Source: Zanthoxylum bungeanum (taxonomy: Eukaryota > Streptophyta > Magnoliopsida > Sapindales > Rutaceae). From it: a stretch of DNA of 64,000 nucleotides. The DNA is taken from assembly GCA_019454045.1 (NCBI GenBank), contig SKCR01034760.1, positions 18,699 to 82,698 on the forward strand. Direction: 5' to 3'. Shown piece by piece: positions 60,248-64,000 of the stretch. The translations under genes and the position numbers were made by a program. The notes beneath the pieces were generated by a model. The model was not told where the DNA came from and did no database searches. It saw nothing but the letters and a program-made list of their open reading frames with translations. The first letter of the stretch is position 1. Every line of letters starts with the position of its first letter.

Positions 60248-61665
60248 CTAAAGTTCTGATTCGAAACCGAAACCGAATAAAAAAGAACCAAAGGTTTCAG
60301 TTTCAGTTCGGGAATCGGAATCGGTTCCTTTCGATTCAGCTAGGTAACCGGAACCTTAAGGTTCAAACGAACCGTAATGTTCCACGATTCCAACCGGAAC
60401 CGTTATTGCCTAACGGCTGATAGCCGTTGAGCCTCATTTGTTGCAGGGAGCCATTTTTTTATGTTAAATCTTAAATTACCCTCAATAATATTAGTTTTAG
60501 AAGTAATTTAGGAAATCTATAAATATAGGTCATATTTCATTTTTTCTACTCACCAATAATTCTCTCATTATTAATTCTCTCAATTGTTCTAATATTTGCA
60601 ATTCTCTTCATTTTGCAATTCTCCGGTATTTAGGAAAAAAAAATGATAAGCTCATCTGAGAACACCATGTCCAATATCTCAACCTAAGAGAGCAGCTAAA
60701 GTATCGGTACACGAAGAAGAGAATTTAAGTCTCGATCTTCTGATATTTTCAAAATTCATTTTCATTTAGTCGAAACAGAAAATGAAGGTCTAAGAATAAT
60801 ATGCAACTATTGTGGTGTATCTTACAAATTTAATGTCAGCTATGACAATATGAACAAGCACTTGGATCGACACCATGCTGTTGAAATCGGAGTTGATACA
60901 TAACAAACTCAAATGTCCAGGTTCGGTTCATCTAGTAGATGTACAAATTCTTTAGATTTATTTAAATAATCTCATGCTAAAAATACAGAAGAATTTGCTA
61001 AATTTACTTGTATAACTATCTTTCTTTAAGTTTTGGTGAAAAAATTATTTTTACTAATTACTATCGAAATACTTTAAATCTTGGAAATACTACAAAATGG
61101 TAAAATTTTAAATTATACAAATATGGTAAAATTATTTTAAATGAATTATTTAAAGATATTAAATGTCATCTTTCTATTTGTTTTGATATTTAGAGTGATT
61201 AATAACAAACATACTCATACATGAGTGTGACTTGTCATTAGATTGATGCATCATGGAACATGCAAAAATGACTTATTCCATCTAACGTTTTTGATTAGCA
61301 ACATACTGTGCATAATATTTATAAAATGATTAAAATAATTTTTGATGAATATGATTTTTTGGGTAAAATTTTAACAATTGATTTACAAATACTGTATCAA
61401 TTAGATAATTAAAAGAAATATACCAACCAAATTTGGGGGACCATTTTTTCATGTTCGTTGCACATGTCATTTCTTTAATTTATGTGTTCAAGATGGTTTA
61501 ACTTATTCATAATATCACAATGATCCAATTAAGAATGCACTTAATTTAAATTAATTAAAATTTGAATCGGCATAGTACGATTTGGTTCAGATTCATGGTT
61601 TCACAATCGTGTGGAACCGTGAATCAAACGGTTCGATTTCGATTCCGATCGAAACCTAATCGTTG
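60248..61665 (+). mobile_element. Decayed hAT transposon
   Basis: Subterminal regions are rich in GAACCGGAACC- and GGTTCGATT-type repeats at 60,265-60,405 and 61,560-61,655, in opposite orientation as in plant hAT elements. Between them lies a broken hAT transposase frame. The ends are approximate (CTAAAGTTCTGATTCGAAACC on the left, the inverse of CAACGATTAGGTTTCGATCGG on the right). I could not define an 8-bp TSD. Confidence 0.72.
60643..61500 (+). pseudogene. hAT transposase remnant with BED zinc finger
   Basis: From the ATG at 60,643 the frame is stopped early but continues to a BED-type DNA-binding finger at 60,802-60,877: CNYCGVSYKF, then H-x4-H in NKHLDRHH. The catalytic-core pieces follow: YMSVTCH and IDASWNMQK near 61,220-61,270, then KEIYQPNLGG and FFHVRCTCHFFNLCVQDGL at 61,410-61,500. 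These are the ordered motifs of plant hAT transposases. Stops and shifts abound. The C-terminal half, including the hAT dimerisation domain, is absent. It is a dead transposase, and I see no sign of domestication. Confidence 0.82.
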
Positions 61666-61669
61666 ACGA

Positions 61670-62081
61670 GGTCCAAGAAAGCATATTTGTTAATTGGTTC
61701 TCCTTGGCGCCCATTACATGGGAACTCCTAGATTACACGAAAAAAGAGGCTGACATAAGGTGGGAGTTACTTTAGACAAACCCCTTGTGTCAATGGCAGC
61801 CTCGAGTTCTCCTAACATTCCTGTCACAACAGGAAGCCCAACAATCAAGTCCCATGTGTGGAAGAACAGTTCCCCACTAACCTAAAGAGTTCGCTAACAA
61901 ACAAACACTAAATGACTTAATGCCGAAGACCCAAGGAGCACTCATCCCTTAGGCCCTGATGAAATCTCCATAGTACCCCTATTGAGAAAGGAAATAGCCA
62001 ACCAATAGCTGTCAATTCTTGTAATGTAAAATAGAAATTATGTATCTTGGCACAAATTTTAAACTACTGATCAGCCACAAT
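61670..62081. other. Intergenic, nothing recognised
   Basis: C-rich plus strand without an open frame; possible continuation of 59,961-60,247. Confidence 0.4.
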
Positions 62082-62092
62082 ATAATAATAAA

Positions 62093-62257
62093 TTTTTTAT
62101 GGAAACGTTGGAAACCCCGCTGCTAAATCATCTGATCCGAGCTTAAGCGGAGTTGTATTAGGTTTTTACAAAAAAATGCATCCCTGAACTCGAACCTTGG
62201 ATCTGACAATCAAATTCTAAACCCTTTGCCATCAAACCACACCTCTTGAGAACCAAC
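62093..62257 (-). mobile_element. SINE copy 2
   Basis: Minus strand: GTGGTTTGATGGCAAAGGG (A-box region), GGTTCGAGTTC (B-box), then TCCGCTTAAGC and GGGGTTTCCAACG near the 3' end, and a short A-rich tail. Flanked by ATAATAATAAA (62,082-62,092) and ATAATGATAAA (62,258-62,268), an 11-bp TSD with one mismatch. The internal promoter would be read by RNA polymerase III; amplification uses LINE proteins. Confidence 0.85.
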
Positions 62258-62268
62258 ATAATGATAAA

Positions 62269-62823
62269 TATTATTTAATGATATAATTTTCATTCATCAT
62301 TGATTGGATTAGATCAATGTCTGAAATTTTGTTTGATGAAATTTTTTGTATTAATAAAGTTAAACAGTCTAACAATTGCTAACACAGTACCTAAAATAGA
62401 CAAGGGGGCCATTTAAAGGAATTTATTTTCTGATCATGCAGATTCTAGCTCAATTCTGACGAGCCTTCCCACCTGGGCATTTAAAGGAATATATAATATG
62501 TATAATTGTATTAAATATAATCATTATTTATTTGGTAATTTTATTAAAATTTTAACACGTCTGTCAAGATATTATTGAATTATTAGATGACGCAATGACA
62601 CGGTTGTATTTTATAATTTTTCCAGGATACGGTTAAGAATATGACGGTGTTCAGATTGTCAATGCGACTCAGTCAAACTCAAACCAAGTACAAGGCCTCT
62701 TCTACTACTTTCAAAGTGGAATGGTTGAAAATGATAATCAAAAGCTTGCATTAATAATCTGCTAGTCAAACGTGTTAGGCAATGCAAATGCAGATTCATA
62801 CTAGCATATCATTTTATGCTTGG
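62269..62823. other. Intergenic, nothing recognised
   Basis: AT-rich, no gene or repeat that I can support. Confidence 0.55.
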
Positions 62824-62945
62824 TTTTTTTTTTTTTTTTTTGAATCGTTGGAAACCCCACCGTCAAATTATCCATTCCAGACTTAAGCGGAGCAGATAAA
62901 GTTCCCAGATGTCCCAAACTCTTACAAGAAACACAGTGCACTAGA
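62824..62945 (-). mobile_element. SINE copy 3, 5'-truncated
   Basis: Minus strand: starts at GTGTTTCTTGTAAGAG, then CTCCGCTTAAGTCTGGA, GGGGTTTCCAACG and a poly(A) (T run at 62,824-62,841). Same body and tail as copies 1 and 2. The tRNA-like head is missing, so it is a truncated insertion. Confidence 0.8.
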
Positions 62946-63094
62946 ATTTCTATTAAGTTATATGGGTGAGACCAACCTAATTTTATTCTTAAAGAGAGGT
63001 TATAATTTAGTAATAAAAAATATTATTTTGTTTAGTTTTCTTTAATTCAAGTGATATAAAGCTAAAGCAAGCACTATATTAATAACTAATAAAC

Positions 63095-63545
63095 AGATAT
63101 TGTCAAATTCAAAATCTAAACAAGATGAGGAAGAAGATAATCCTGATGATGATAGTACGGAAATACAAAAATTTTATGTTAAGATGCTCTAAACATGCTT
63201 AAGAAGTTAGAAATATTTTATTTTCTATAAGAAGGTATCCATGCTAATGAGTTATTACAAACTTGTATCAACTCTAAAACTAAATCATTATACCAAACAA
63301 CTTTTTAAAAATATCTTTTCATCTTAAACCTTTAATAGAATATATTATATATTTTTTTGTAATATGTAAAGAATTAATATTATATGAAGATCAGTTTCTT
63401 AAAAATGGACCAAAAAAATTATAACTTGTTACAATATAGAGTTTATTCCTACTTATAACTGGCCGAAATTGGGACCAAATTTTTTTATTACTATATAGTG
63501 GTTATTCCTATATAGAGTGTTACTAAATAGAGGTTCAGCAATACT
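63095..63545 (+). mobile_element. Remnant of a pogo-like (Tc1/mariner) transposon
   Basis: 63,120-63,320 reads, with stops, as an acidic stretch EEDNPDDD and then ALNMLKKLEIF, HANELLQTCI and KSLYQTTF. This resembles the C-terminal tail of plant pogo/tigger-type transposases as I remember it. After it comes an AT-rich terminal region ending CTATATAGAGTGTTACTAAATAGAGGTTC, of the CCTCTATTTAGTAAC type found at ends of such elements. Only the 3' end is present. Judged from memory of the families; moderate certainty. Confidence 0.42.
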
Positions 63546-63646
63546 TGAGAATTAAAAAAATTTGATATCTTAATAAAATATTTAAAAGCGCTAATCACAC
63601 ATAAATTAAGTCTTAAGAACACCATATTTTCATATATCATCCATAG

Positions 63647-64000
63647 TCACATTACATTTAAAGGGCACAACTCAGGAAAACCCCAAGATAGTAAATGTAA
63701 ACTGGTATGACCATCATAACCAAACCCAACTTCCATACTGACTCCACGTTCATGACCTCTCACAAGCATAAGATTTTCAAGAAACCTATGTGGAATCCCA
63801 ACATTGACACTTTTGAGTTTCAATATATAGGTTCCTCGAGAAAGGCCATGGAAAAATAGACGCAATCCTGTCTAGATTTGAGTACAATCTTGACAAAAAA
63901 AAAAAAACACACCTCTCCTCCAACCTCTCCTTACTCTCGATCTTAAATTTTATGGTCTAATCTACAGCTTACGAGAATTCCGATGACCGGATGGGCTAGG
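63647..64000 (-). CDS. Possible last two exons of an unrecognised gene (partial at window edge)
   Basis: A minus-strand frame of 72 codons ends with TGA at 63,647. Upstream, at 63,864, a good acceptor follows a T-run (intron ending CTAGACAG). A strong donor, TCTC|GTAAGC, lies near 63,968. Joining them gives ...SGHRNS followed by RLRLFFHGLSRGTY, then IPHRFLENL, LVRGHERGVSMEVGFGYDG and a short tail. The composition looks like a real protein, not like transposon sequence, and the splice signals fit. I do not recognise the family. The 5' part of the gene would lie outside the window. Alternatively a chance frame. Confidence 0.42.

Overview
The window is plant nuclear DNA, most likely from a eudicot. 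The evidence is an intron-rich gene with GT-AG introns, Ty1/copia and Tat/Ogre-like LTR retrotransposons with tRNA primer-binding sites, tRNA-derived SINEs, and hAT and pogo-like DNA transposons. The base composition is AT-rich. Only one complete host gene was found, plus the tail of a possible second one at the right edge.

Positions 1-49,855 are almost entirely a stack of nested LTR retrotransposons. The host layer, here called Cop-X (minus strand, copia), is an old element now cut into pieces: LTR fragments at 1-69, 10,044-11,670 and 30,992-31,258, the end of pol at 31,259-31,319, and an RNase H piece at 39,612-39,996. Four copia elements sit in it. Cop-1 (70-10,043, plus) has target-site duplication (TSD) GTCGC. 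Cop-2 (11,671-30,991, minus) has TSD ATAGG. Cop-3 (about 31,315-39,611, plus) has a damaged 5' end and no TSD. Cop-4 (39,997-49,850, minus) has TSD TTTTC. Cop-2 itself contains Og-1 (17,981-27,524, plus), a Tat/Ogre-like element with 3 kb LTRs and no gag or pol, whose interior is a chain of minisatellites. None of the elements has an intact gag-pol; Cop-2 is the least damaged. Cop-1, Cop-2 and Cop-4 belong to related families, and Cop-3 and Cop-X to another.

Positions 49,856-54,426 are gene-poor. They hold a palindrome-rich patch, a gag fragment, a SINE and a degenerate tandem repeat.

Positions 54,427-59,252 carry a complete ten-exon gene on the minus strand for DNA-(apurinic or apyrimidinic site) endonuclease 2 (APE2/APEX2): an exonuclease-endonuclease-phosphatase domain, a PCNA-binding PIP box and a C-terminal GRF zinc finger, 611 residues in my splice model. 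Intron 8 carries three tandem copies of a MITE plus its flank.

Positions 59,253-64,000 hold a hAT MITE with an 8-bp TSD, a decayed hAT transposon with a BED finger, two further SINE copies, a pogo-like remnant, and at the right edge what looks like the last two exons of an unrecognised minus-strand gene. The retrotransposons form one historical stack; APE2 is the only gene with an evident cellular role.
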